DNA of 64,000 nucleotides. It comes from Clostridiales bacterium. Its GTDB lineage: Bacteria; Bacillota; Clostridia; Christensenellales; Borkfalkiaceae. The notes under the pieces are model-generated. The model did no database searches. It had not been told where the DNA came from and saw nothing but the letters and a program-made list of their open reading frames with translations. Location of the stretch: the NCBI GenBank assembly GCA_015055615.1, contig SVHT01000005.1, positions 1-64,000 of the forward strand, read 5' to 3'. The position numbers were made by a program, and so were the translations under genes. Below, one piece after another: positions 14,950 through 22,521 of the stretch (its first letter is position 1; each line of letters opens with the position of its first letter).

Positions 14950-15687
14950 ATGCTTTCAAAAACCGAATTGACCTTTTGCACGTATTTTAAGTGTATACGG
15001 CGTTTTGTGTACGAGCAAGAAACGTACGAAGATTGCGTGGCGTTTTGCGTGAAAAACGGCTCGTTTGCCTATCGGATTGGGGAGGAAAAGGAAAACGTTG
15101 TTTCCGAGGGTGAAATTGTCGTTTGTCCGCCAAATCAGCCCTTTTTTAGGGAGATTATACAGCCCGCGGAAATCTGTATGATAAAATTTAGGACGACGGA
15201 GCCCCTCCCGATTATCGGCAAAAAAATCCGCGTTTCCAAGCTATTGCGATTTCAAGGCGATTTGGAAAAATTGGAGGGGTGTTTGTTTTGCGACAACTTG
15301 GTTGACGAGCCGATGTTTTCGCATTATTGTATGGATATTCTTTATCTTGCCATAGACGCCGTCGGGGAAAAAAGCAAGCTGTCGGTTATAAAAAGTTATA
15401 TCGAAAAAAATTACGACAAAGAGATTTTCGTAGGCGAAATGGCGAGGGAAACGGGGTATTCGACACCGCATTTTATCAACAAATTCAAGGCGTATTACGG
15501 CGTAACGCCCAAGGCGCTCTTGTCGCAGGTGCGGATATTGAAAGCCAAAGAATTACTACTGACAAGCGATAAATTATCCCGTGAAATCGCCTATACGCTG
15601 GGTTTTTCGGACGAGCTGTATTTTATCCGCTTTTTCAAGAAATACACGGGTTTAACGCCCAAACAGTTTAAAGAATACCGATTGTAG
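14950..15687 (+). CDS. AraC-family transcriptional regulator
   Basis: The 245-residue protein has an N-terminal cupin-like sensor part (residues about 15-110, including EIVVCPPNQPFFREI). The C-terminal AraC domain has two helix-turn-helices: IFVGEMARETGYSTPHFINKFKAYYG and LSREIAYTLGFSDELYFIRFFKKY, ending TGLTPKQFKEYR. The SD AGGAGGGG is excellent. It diverges from the FAD oxidoreductase and is probably its effector-responsive activator. The effector is unknown. Confidence 0.9.
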   Translation: MLSKTELTFCTYFKCIRRFVYEQETYEDCVAFCVKNGSFAYRIGEEKENVVSEGEIVVCPPNQPFFREIIQPAEICMIKFRTTEPLPIIGKKIRVSKLLRFQGDLEKLEGCLFCDNLVDEPMFSHYCMDILYLAIDAVGEKSKLSVIKSYIEKNYDKEIFVGEMARETGYSTPHFINKFKAYYGVTPKALLSQVRILKAKELLLTSDKLSREIAYTLGFSDELYFIRFFKKYTGLTPKQFKEYRL

Positions 15688-15696
15688 AAGAAAAAA

Positions 15697-15723
15697 ACGC
15701 TCACCTGTATTTGGGTGGGCGTT
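15697..15723 (+). terminator. Terminator of the AraC-type gene
   Basis: The stem AACGCTCACC/GGGTGGGCGTT (one G-U pair) is followed by a short T-rich end. It is weaker than most here. Confidence 0.6.
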
Positions 15724-15734
15724 TCACATAACGG

Positions 15735-15845
15735 CGTGAAAACCGTCGGCTCTTTTGACGTTGAGATACGCTCCGTTCGCTATTGCTCAGTCGGTATGAC
15801 AGAAGTTGGACCGAGCGTGAAAATCGTCGGCTTTTTTGCGGTACG
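15735..15845. repeat. Dispersed intergenic repeat, copy 2
   Basis: A partial hairpin ACGG...CCGT and CCGTCGGCTCTTTTG (15743-15757) are followed by GAGATACGCTCC (15763-15774) and GTCGGTATGACA (15790-15801), as at 490-582. A degenerate ATCGTCGGCTTTTTT unit follows near 15825. No gene lies between 15688 and 15998. Confidence 0.6.
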
Positions 15846-15927
15846 CGGGGCGGTTTCGTTATAAATAAAAACGAAAAAAAACCACAAAAAAACGAAAAAA
15901 CCCCACATATTTTTTTTGTGGAAGATA

Positions 15928-15956
15928 TTGACAATATTGCGGAGAAATGCTATAAT
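15928..15956 (+). promoter_or_regulatory. Sigma-A promoter of the malic enzyme gene
   Basis: TTGACA (15928-15933), a 17-nt spacer and TATAAT (15951-15956), with the gene starting 43 nt later. Confidence 0.88.
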
Positions 15957-15998
15957 TAGAGCCGTGTTTTGTTTTGGACACAGAAGGAGAAAAATGAT

Positions 15999-17171
15999 AT
16001 GAATTACAGAGAAGAATCGCTGAAATTACACGGCGAGTGGAAAGGTAAAATCGAAGTGGTTTCCCGCGTTAGCGTACAGGATAGAGAACATTTGTCTCTT
16101 GCGTACACCCCCGGCGTTGCAGAGCCTTGTTTGGCGATTCACGAAGACGTGGAAAGAAGTTTTGACCTCACCCGTCGTTGGAACACCGTGCCCGTTATTA
16201 CCGACGGTACGGCGGTGCTTGGGCTTGGCGACATCGGCCCCGAGGCAGGTATGCCCGTTATGGAAGGCAAGTGCGCTTTGTTTAAGACGTTCGGCGACGT
16301 GGACGCGTATCCGCTCTGTATTCGTTCGAAGGATACGGAAGAAATTATCCGTACGATTAAGCTTTTGGCTGGCTCGTTCGGCGGTGTGAATTTGGAAGAC
16401 ATTTCCGCTCCTCGCTGTTTTGAAATCGAAACGAGATTGAAAGAGGAATTGGATATCCCCGTTTTCCACGACGACCAGCACGGTACGGCAATCGTTACGG
16501 CGGCGGCGCTGTTGAACGCCTTAAAGCTTGCAAATAAAAAAATCGAAGATATTCACGTCGTTATCAACGGCGCGGGCGCGGCAGGTATTGCCATTGCAAA
16601 ATTCTTGATGGCGTTCGGTGTGAAAGACGTCGTTGCTTGTAGCAGTAAGGGTATTTTGGTAGAGGGTGACACCCGCTTTAACCCCGCGCAACAAGAACTT
16701 GCAAAAATCACCAACAAACGCCGTTTGTCGGGCGGTCTTGAAAACGCAATGAAGGGCGCGGACGTGTTCGTTGGCGTATCCGTTGCGAACTGCGTTACCA
16801 AGGATATGGTGCGTTCGATGGCGGACAAGCCTATCCTCTTTACTTGCGCGAATCCTATCCCCGAAATTTTGCCCGAAGAGGCGTTTGAAGCGGGCGCGTT
16901 TATCGTCGGTACGGGTTCGTCGCAATATGCAAACCAAATCAACAACGTTTTGGTTTTCCCCGGCTTGTTCCGTGGCGCTTTGGACGTAAGAGCAAAGACC
17001 GTTAATATGGAAATGATGATGGCGGCTTCGCGCGGTATTGCAAGCTGTGTTTCGGACGAAGAGCTCCGTCCCGATTATATCCTGCCTTTCGCGTATGACC
17101 AGCGCGCGCACGATTCCGTTGCGAAAGCGGTTGCGCAAGCGGCGAGAGATACCGGCGTTGCGAAAAAATAA
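15999..17171 (+). CDS. Malic enzyme (NAD(P)-dependent malate dehydrogenase, decarboxylating)
   Basis: The enzyme oxidatively decarboxylates malate to pyruvate. The 390 residues show the malic domain signatures AYTPGVAEPC, ISAPRCFEIE and the metal/substrate motif FHDDQHGTAIV, and the Rossmann motif VINGAGAAGIAIAKF near residue 190. It has the short bacterial form without a phosphotransacetylase domain. The start is set at ATG 15999 by an AAGGAG SD. It is monocistronic, with its own promoter and terminator. Confidence 0.95.
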   Translation: MNYREESLKLHGEWKGKIEVVSRVSVQDREHLSLAYTPGVAEPCLAIHEDVERSFDLTRRWNTVPVITDGTAVLGLGDIGPEAGMPVMEGKCALFKTFGDVDAYPLCIRSKDTEEIIRTIKLLAGSFGGVNLEDISAPRCFEIETRLKEELDIPVFHDDQHGTAIVTAAALLNALKLANKKIEDIHVVINGAGAAGIAIAKFLMAFGVKDVVACSSKGILVEGDTRFNPAQQELAKITNKRRLSGGLENAMKGADVFVGVSVANCVTKDMVRSMADKPILFTCANPIPEILPEEAFEAGAFIVGTGSSQYANQINNVLVFPGLFRGALDVRAKTVNMEMMMAASRGIASCVSDEELRPDYILPFAYDQRAHDSVAKAVAQAARDTGVAKK

Positions 17172-17187
17172 AATCAAATTAAACGAC

Positions 17188-17216
17188 AAAAAAGCTCCCG
17201 TCGGGAGCTTTTTTTT
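17188..17216. terminator. Bidirectional terminator between malic enzyme and ZIP genes
   Basis: AAAAAAGCTCCC/GGGAGCTTTTTT with a 3-nt loop and long A/T runs terminates on both strands. Confidence 0.88.
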
Positions 17217-17231
17217 ACATGTTTTTTGCGG

Positions 17232-17984
17232 TTATCCCAAGACTACGTCCATAACGAGCATTAGGCAAAACCCGATAAGAAGAGCGTACGTCGCGCCACG
17301 TTGCGAGCCGTGGGCGTGCGTTTCAGGAATCATTTCGTCGCTGATAACGTACAGCATCGTACCGCCTGCAAACGCCAAGGCAAAGGGTAAAATTGCGCCC
17401 GCAAAACGTACGGCAAAATACCCAATCAGCGTTCCGACGACCTCCACCAAGCCTGTGAGCATGGCGATAACGAAGGTTTTCTTTTTCGAGATACCCGCGG
17501 CAATCATAGGCGCGATAATTACCATGCCCTCAGGGATATTTTGCAGGGCGATACCGCCCGCGATAATCAGCGCCTGGGAGTTGTTGCCCGAGCCGAACCC
17601 AACGCCTGCGGCAATGCCTTCGGGTAGGTTGTGTATGGCGATTGCCATAACGAACAAAAGGACCTTGCTCAAATGGGCGTTGTGGTGGCTTTCCGTTTCC
17701 GTCCCGACCATTTTATGTAGGTGGGGGACGAGTTTGTCGGTGAGGTTTAGACAAATTGCGCCGATAAACACACCGCCTACGGTGTATAAAAGACGGAATT
17801 TACCGCCGTGTTCCAGGGACGGAATAATCAGCCCGAACACCGCCGCCGCAAGCATTACGCCCGCCGCAAAGGACAGAACGATATCTGAAAAACGATGGGA
17901 TAATTTTTTAAAAATAAAGCCGATTGCCGCGCCGATGACGGTTGCCCCGCCGACGCCGAGGGCTGTCAATAAAACGAGTTCCAT
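17232..17984 (-). CDS. ZIP-family metal cation transporter
   Basis: The 250-residue protein has about eight membrane segments. The ZIP hallmark in TM4 is AIAIHNLPEGIAAG (about 114-127) and the paired TM5 motif is ALQNIPEG, with a His-rich cytosolic loop before TM4 (HKMVGTETESHHNAH). It likely imports Zn2+ or related divalent metals (GufA/ZupT-like). The ATG is preceded at exactly 6 nt by a TATAAT, with no SD, so the mRNA is predicted to be leaderless. No alternative Met exists near the start of the conserved region. Confidence 0.92.
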   Translation of the reverse strand: MELVLLTALGVGGATVIGAAIGFIFKKLSHRFSDIVLSFAAGVMLAAAVFGLIIPSLEHGGKFRLLYTVGGVFIGAICLNLTDKLVPHLHKMVGTETESHHNAHLSKVLLFVMAIAIHNLPEGIAAGVGFGSGNNSQALIIAGGIALQNIPEGMVIIAPMIAAGISKKKTFVIAMLTGLVEVVGTLIGYFAVRFAGAILPFALAFAGGTMLYVISDEMIPETHAHGSQRGATYALLIGFCLMLVMDVVLG

Positions 17985-17990
17985 ACGTCT

Positions 17991-18019
17991 ATTATAAGCT
18001 GTTTATTGGACTTTGTCAA
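17991..18019 (-). promoter_or_regulatory. Promoter of the ZIP gene, giving a leaderless mRNA
   Basis: On the minus strand, -35 TTGACA (18019-18014), a 17-nt spacer and -10 TATAAT (17996-17991), then six bases and the ATG at 17984. Confidence 0.86.
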
Positions 18020-18030
18020 TGAAAAAAAGA

Positions 18031-18060
18031 AAAAACACGCCGAAATCAAGACGTGTTTTT
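18031..18060. terminator. Terminator after the YhcH gene
   Basis: The stem AAAAACACG/CGTGTTTTT (18031-18039 with 18052-18060) carries U runs on both strands and closes the DUF1538 operon. Confidence 0.7.
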
Positions 18061-18070
18061 ACGTTTTTGC

Positions 18071-18529
18071 TTACAATTTAATTTTCACTAAAATTTTTTT
18101 GACGGGCGCGGAAACGCCGTTTACGCGCATGGCGGGACGGTGGATATCGTAAGGGAAGAAAATACCGTACTCGTTTGCCGTCCAAACGCCTTTCCATACT
18201 TGTTCGTCCGTTTGGAAAAATTGTACGTCCTTTTCTTCGTTGTATTCGGTGACGGAATAGGTTTTGCTGATGTCCGTTACTTCTACTTTTTCTGCGCCCG
18301 AAACGATATATTGAATATCGATATAGTTTCTATGCCCTTCAAAGCGTGCCGCCTGTTCTTCCTTGGTGTTGTATTCTTGTACGGAGGCGAAAAGATTTTT
18401 ACCGTCGAGCTCGTATTTGCCAACGGGCAGGTTTTCTTCGATTGCCTTTTTGATGAAAGCAAAGGCTCTTTCAAAGTTCTTGTGCGCGCCGTAATACAGA
18501 GCGCAATTTTCAATTTTGTCGATAATCAT
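18071..18529 (-). CDS. YhcH/YjgK/YiaL-family protein
   Basis: The 152 residues match the DUF386 cupin-like family (YhcH/EbgC). Landmarks are the central HRNYIDIQYIVSGAE, the motif FFPYDIHRPAM near residue 125 with the metal-binding His, and VKKILVKIKL at the end. Members act on sugars (a proposed mutarotase or anomerase, or beta-galactosidase accessory). It is the last gene of the operon DUF1538 - P-II - P-II - this gene, 2 nt after its neighbour, an unexpected partner for P-II proteins. Confidence 0.85.
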   Translation of the reverse strand: MIIDKIENCALYYGAHKNFERAFAFIKKAIEENLPVGKYELDGKNLFASVQEYNTKEEQAARFEGHRNYIDIQYIVSGAEKVEVTDISKTYSVTEYNEEKDVQFFQTDEQVWKGVWTANEYGIFFPYDIHRPAMRVNGVSAPVKKILVKIKL

Positions 18530-18531
18530 AC

Positions 18532-18900
18532 TTATACCTCTTTGATTCTTAATTGTTTTTTGTTTTCCGTAGGCGCAGGGGGGGCTTCTCCTTCCGTCAA
18601 GCCAACGACGTTTTCTACGGGTACGGAAAACGCAATGCCTTGCCCCTCCGTGTCCAAGCCCACTTCCTTATACAAAGCGTGCAAAACCGCGTCTTTAATT
18701 TTGGTCGGGATAAGAATCATTACAATTTCCTTTTCGGGCGTGATCGAGATGTGGAAGAAGTTTTCCGCCTCCTTACTCGCCGTGCCGCGTGCGTTGATGA
18801 CCGTACCGCCACGCGCGCCCAATTTTTTCGCGGCGTCCATAACAGCCTCGCTGTATCCGCTGTTTACAATACAAAAAATTACCTCGTGTTTGTATTCCAT
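18532..18900 (-). CDS. P-II-like signalling protein, second copy in the operon
   Basis: The 122 residues have the ferredoxin-like P-II fold pattern: a first strand (HEVIFCIVNSG), then KKLGARGGTVINARG (T-loop region), EKEIVMILIP, and GQGIAFSVPVENVVGL at the C-terminal strand. It lacks the uridylylated Tyr motif of GlnB. It is cotranscribed with another P-II-like gene (12 nt upstream) and a DUF1538 transporter, so it is probably a nucleotide- or metabolite-responsive gate for that transporter. The effector is unknown. Confidence 0.8.
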   Translation of the reverse strand: MEYKHEVIFCIVNSGYSEAVMDAAKKLGARGGTVINARGTASKEAENFFHISITPEKEIVMILIPTKIKDAVLHALYKEVGLDTEGQGIAFSVPVENVVGLTEGEAPPAPTENKKQLRIKEV

Positions 18901-18912
18901 GGTCTTGCTCCT

Positions 18913-19317
18913 TTAATTCGTTTTGTGGTTGCTTAAAAACCGATAGATGGCTACGCCGATGACGCTGGACATAGGGATAGTGAACGCAATGCCTTTGCCC
19001 TTTTTCAAGGTGCGGAATTTGTCTTCCAAGGCTTGCATAACCTCTTGTACCTTATCTTCGCGGATAACGCTGAAAATAACGCCCTTGTTTGAGTCTTCCA
19101 AGCCGAGCAGATACAAGGTTTCGCTGTGCGCCGTGCCTTTGCCAAAGACCGCCGTTTGCAGGTTCGCCTCGAACGAGGTCAAGAAGTCCATATAGAATTC
19201 CGTCTTGCTGCGGTTGACGACCGTCACCAAAAGTTTCAGCTTTTTAAAGCCGTCCGACGCCGTTTTTTTCGGCGTTCTCGGGGTGCGTGTTTTCGTTGTT
19301 TTTTTCGTTGTTTCCAT
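18913..19317 (-). CDS. P-II-like signalling protein, first copy in the operon
   Basis: The 134-residue protein has a basic, Thr/Lys/Pro-rich N-terminal extension (about 1-22), then a P-II-like domain (FKKLKLLVTVVNRSK, GVIFSVIREDKVQEVMQAL, GKGIAFTIPMSSVIG). The loop between strands 2 and 3 is distinct from classical GlnB. It lies 16 nt after the DUF1538 gene and 12 nt before a second P-II-like gene, with an SD GAGGGGGT. The two P-II copies are divergent and may form heterotrimers or sense different ligands. Confidence 0.78.
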   Translation of the reverse strand: METTKKTTKTRTPRTPKKTASDGFKKLKLLVTVVNRSKTEFYMDFLTSFEANLQTAVFGKGTAHSETLYLLGLEDSNKGVIFSVIREDKVQEVMQALEDKFRTLKKGKGIAFTIPMSSVIGVAIYRFLSNHKTN

Positions 19318-19332
19318 ACCGTACCCCCTCGT

Positions 19333-20853
19333 TTACATAAAATTGATAATCTGTTCGTCGTCGGCGTCAAGGATACGTTTCATGGCAATCTTTTCTTTGA
19401 CGCGCTTGGTTACGACTGCTTTAAAGCCAAGCGACTGTATCGTGATGAGCGGCGTCATGGCAACCATTGCCACCAAACCGAACGCATCCAAAAGAATTTT
19501 GTTTGGTTGCAGAACGGTACAAATACCGACCAGGAAAGGCAAAATGAAGGTGGACGTCAGCGGACCGCTGGCAACCCCGCCCGAGTCGAACGCAATCGCC
19601 GTATACAGCTTGGGCACGAAGAAAGACAGCCCAAGCGAAATAAAATATCCAGGTATCAAGTAGAATAAAATACTGAAATCAAAAATAACGCGGATAACCG
19701 AAAGTCCGATAGACACGCCCACGCCAATCGAGAGGGCGATGAGCATAGAACGCTTGCTGACGGCACCGCCCGTAACTTCTTCAACTTGCTTATTCAAGAC
19801 GTGAATAGCAGGCTCTGCCAAGACGACGGTAAAGCCGATAATAAACGCCGCAACCACGGTGACGACGGGTTTTGCAAGGGCAAGGGATACGCCCATTTTA
19901 TAGCCGATGGGCATAAAGCCGATATGGACGGACGTCAAGAAGATGACGAGTCCAAAGAAGGTATAGAAAATACCTACGATAATCTGTTTCAGCTTTTTCT
20001 TGGAGGAGCGCAAAAAGATTGCTTGCAAGATAAAGAAGAAGAGCACGATAGGTCCGATTGCGATTGCCACTTCGCCCGCCGTGGATAAAAAGGATTTTGC
20101 AATCGCGCTAAATTGCGCTTGCATGGGGTATTCGAGTGGACCGCTTTCGGGTTTGCCCGAAGAGAATACGCCGAGAATCATAACGGCGAGGATAGGGCCA
20201 ATGGAGCAGAGCGCGATAAAGCCAAAGCTGTTTTCACGGTCCCGCTTGTCGCCAAGAATGGTCGAAACACCCAAACCGAGCGCCATGATAAAGGGCACGG
20301 TAATAGGGCCCGTGGTTACGCCGCCAGAGTCAAACGCAAGGGGGAGAAAGTCTTCGCCGCCCCCTATGATAATGACGAGGGAAACCAAGGCAAACAGCAA
20401 CATATAGAAGAAGGTCAGCATTTTGGAAAGGCTGACGCGGAAGACGATTTTGAGAACGCCGAGCACCAAGAACAAGCCCACGCCCACACCGATAGTGACT
20501 TTTAAAACGGTAGAGTCGATAAAGCTGACCTGCTCGGCAAGGACGGAGAGGTCGGGCTCTGCAATCGTGATAAAAAGCCCCATAATGAAACAAATCAAAA
20601 GCAAGGTTTTAAATTTGCCCGTTTTGGAAAGGCCCGAACCGATTTGCTCGCCCATAGGCGTCATAGCGATATCCGCGCCGAGGTTGAACAGCGCCATACC
20701 AAAAATCAAAAAGACCGCAGAGCATACGAAAACAACCCCTTCCGTCAACGTCAAGTTGAAGAGGGGGGTGGCGGAAAGCAACAAGACAATCGCCGTTACG
20801 GGCAAAACCGAAACGGTGGCTTCCGACAATTTTTTCAAAAGAGCTCTGAGCAT
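19333..20853 (-). CDS. DUF1538 membrane transporter-like protein
   Basis: The 506 residues comprise about 12 membrane segments in two homologous halves. Each half carries the recurring glycine motif, DSGGVTTGPITVPF in the first and DSGGVASGPLTSTF in the second, at the DUF1538 positions. This inverted-repeat-like layout suggests a secondary transporter or channel. The substrate is not established. It is followed directly by two P-II-like genes, the family's common partners, which suggests post-translational gating. The start has a weak GGAG SD at 20853. A strong hairpin lies just upstream. Confidence 0.85.
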   Translation of the reverse strand: MLRALLKKLSEATVSVLPVTAIVLLLSATPLFNLTLTEGVVFVCSAVFLIFGMALFNLGADIAMTPMGEQIGSGLSKTGKFKTLLLICFIMGLFITIAEPDLSVLAEQVSFIDSTVLKVTIGVGVGLFLVLGVLKIVFRVSLSKMLTFFYMLLFALVSLVIIIGGGEDFLPLAFDSGGVTTGPITVPFIMALGLGVSTILGDKRDRENSFGFIALCSIGPILAVMILGVFSSGKPESGPLEYPMQAQFSAIAKSFLSTAGEVAIAIGPIVLFFFILQAIFLRSSKKKLKQIIVGIFYTFFGLVIFLTSVHIGFMPIGYKMGVSLALAKPVVTVVAAFIIGFTVVLAEPAIHVLNKQVEEVTGGAVSKRSMLIALSIGVGVSIGLSVIRVIFDFSILFYLIPGYFISLGLSFFVPKLYTAIAFDSGGVASGPLTSTFILPFLVGICTVLQPNKILLDAFGLVAMVAMTPLITIQSLGFKAVVTKRVKEKIAMKRILDADDEQIINFM

Positions 20854-20866
20854 ATTTTCTTACTCC

Positions 20867-20908
20867 AAAAAACTTAGGCGTGACGCGCGTCACGGACAAA
20901 GTTTTTTT
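20867..20908. terminator. Terminator or attenuator between galM and the DUF1538 gene
   Basis: A perfect 16-bp palindrome CGTGACGCGCGTCACG (20879-20894) is enclosed by AAAAAACTT/AAGTTTTTT arms (20867-20875, 20899-20907), giving U tracts on both strands. No promoter is evident between it and DUF1538, so it may act as an attenuator. Confidence 0.7.
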
Positions 20909-20911
20909 AGA

Positions 20912-21952
20912 TTATTTTACCGAAAAGCGGTAAGCGGTGATTTCGCGGTAGGTTTCCCCCGCTTTTAACACGCAAGAGGGGAAGGTCGGCACGTTGGGGG
21001 AATTGGGATAGCCCTGCGTTTCCAAACACAGCGCGCAATAATTTTCGTACGGCGCGCGCTTTTTACCTCTGCCCGCAAAGCTACCCGTCTTACAAGCGGT
21101 GTAGAGCTGAACGGCGGGGAGGGTGGTATAGCAATCCATACGTCTGCCACTCTCTTGGTCGTATACGTAACCGAAATGCTCCAAACCCTTGCCAACGCGG
21201 TCCAAACAGTAATTAAAATCGTACCCGTTTGCCTTCCGCAACATAGGCTCGTTTGCAAAAATATCCTGCCCGATGGGCTTTGCATGGCGGAAATCGTACG
21301 GCGTACCCGTGACGTCGATATATTCGCCGTGGGGAATCAGCTCGTCGTCTACCTTCGTAATCTTGCTTGCGGCAATCGAAAGCTCGTGCGAGAGCACCGT
21401 GGGCTGGTATCCCAAATTGAAATAGGCGTGGTTGGTAAAATTGCAAACCGTGTCCTTATCCGTTGTCGCCTGATAATCGAGGCGAAGTTCGTTTTCGTCC
21501 GAAAGGGTAACCGTGAGCGTAAGCGTCAGATTCCCGGGGAAACCGCCCGCCCCGTCGGGGGAGAATTGCGTGAGGACCAAGCTGTCTTTCACAATTTCCG
21601 CCTGCCAAATCTGTGTGGCAAACGCCGCGGTTTTACCGCCGTGAAGACAGTTTTTGCCGTCGTTTTGTTCCAAAATATACCTTTCGCCGTTCAAGACAAA
21701 GGACGCCCCGCCGATACGGTTGGCAAAACGCCCGACCGTGCCCCCGAAACAAGGGTTGGGCTCGTAATAATCCTCGGGCTTTTTACAACCGACGATAATA
21801 TCGGCGAATTTACCCTTTTTATCAGGCACAAAAACACGCAAAATGCGCGCGCCGTAGGTCAAAATATCCACCTCGACGCCCTGCGCGTTTTTCAGCGTAT
21901 ATACGTCGTTAATTTTTCCCTCTTTCGTAAACGAATAGGTCTTTGTAATCAT
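20912..21952 (-). CDS. galM: Aldose 1-epimerase (galactose mutarotase)
   Basis: The 346-residue enzyme interconverts alpha and beta anomers of glucose or galactose. It shows the family motifs GRFANRIGGASF, NHAYFNLG (catalytic His), a YCLDRVG-type region and the glutamate-containing CLETQGYPNSPN near the C-terminus (catalytic Glu). The length is normal. The SD AGGGG is 6 nt upstream of the ATG, and a -10 TATACT lies at 22001-21996 with a poor -35. It precedes the DUF1538/P-II/YhcH group on the same strand, separated by a terminator-like hairpin. Confidence 0.95.
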   Translation of the reverse strand: MITKTYSFTKEGKINDVYTLKNAQGVEVDILTYGARILRVFVPDKKGKFADIIVGCKKPEDYYEPNPCFGGTVGRFANRIGGASFVLNGERYILEQNDGKNCLHGGKTAAFATQIWQAEIVKDSLVLTQFSPDGAGGFPGNLTLTLTVTLSDENELRLDYQATTDKDTVCNFTNHAYFNLGYQPTVLSHELSIAASKITKVDDELIPHGEYIDVTGTPYDFRHAKPIGQDIFANEPMLRKANGYDFNYCLDRVGKGLEHFGYVYDQESGRRMDCYTTLPAVQLYTACKTGSFAGRGKKRAPYENYCALCLETQGYPNSPNVPTFPSCVLKAGETYREITAYRFSVK

Positions 21953-22096
21953 AGTTTTCCCCTAAATAAGCGTATTTTTTCGCATACCACTATATAGTAT
22001 ACCATAACAAAAAGGAAAAAGCCAACGAAAGGAGGGGAAAAATAGTGAAAAAACGCAAAAAAGCAAAAAATCTTGTGAAAATGCCGTGAGAAATCG

Positions 22097-22126
22097 TTGA
22101 CAAGAAAAAAAAGAGTGTGTTATGAT
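22097..22126 (+). promoter_or_regulatory. Promoter of the glycine riboswitch-agcS unit
   Basis: TTGACA (22097-22102) and TATGAT (22121-22126) with an 18-nt spacer end about 20 nt before the riboswitch. Confidence 0.75.
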
Positions 22127-22145
22127 AGTACGTAAGCATACGCTA

Positions 22146-22322
22146 TGTGAAGATTGCAGAAGATGAGCTACGGCTCAACCGAAGGAGTGAATCTCTCAGG
22201 TGATCGCAAGATTGGGAACTGTAATCGGATAGCACTCCGGAGAATCCCGTATAAGAGCGGGTGCCGAAGGGGCAAAGCGGATAAAATTCCGCCAATCTCT
22301 CAGGCAAAAGGACAGAGTCAAG
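22146..22322 (+). ncRNA. Tandem glycine riboswitch
   Basis: Two aptamers lie in series. Aptamer 1 (about 22146-22238) contains CAACCGAAGGAGTGAA and CTCTCAGGTGATCGCAAGA. Aptamer 2 (about 22239-22322) contains GTGCCGAAGGGGCAAAGCGG and the hallmark CTCTCAGGCAAAAGGACAGA. These match the glycine riboswitch consensus closely. It controls the amino-acid symporter downstream through the terminator at 22414-22445. Confidence 0.93.
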
Positions 22323-22413
22323 CTTTTTATTTACGCAAGATAAAAAGGGATTATTTTTTATTCGTTGCGTATACGTACCCCCACCTTTTAGGGGAAAAGT
22401 TTTGATTTTTTGG

Positions 22414-22445
22414 ACGCGGAGTAAGGGTTTGCTCCGTGTTTTTTT
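22414..22445 (+). terminator. Expression-platform terminator of the glycine riboswitch
   Basis: The stem ACGCGGAG/CTCCGTGT (22414-22421 with 22432-22439, one G-U) is followed by T7. It lies between the riboswitch and the agcS SD. I could not define the antiterminator, so ON or OFF behaviour is not settled. Confidence 0.75.
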
Positions 22446-22521
22446 GTTTGGCGGAGCGGGCGGAAATGCGAAAGGTAGGCAAAAAATTTTAAAAGCCCGA
22501 AAGGGCTGGGAGGTATTTTTT

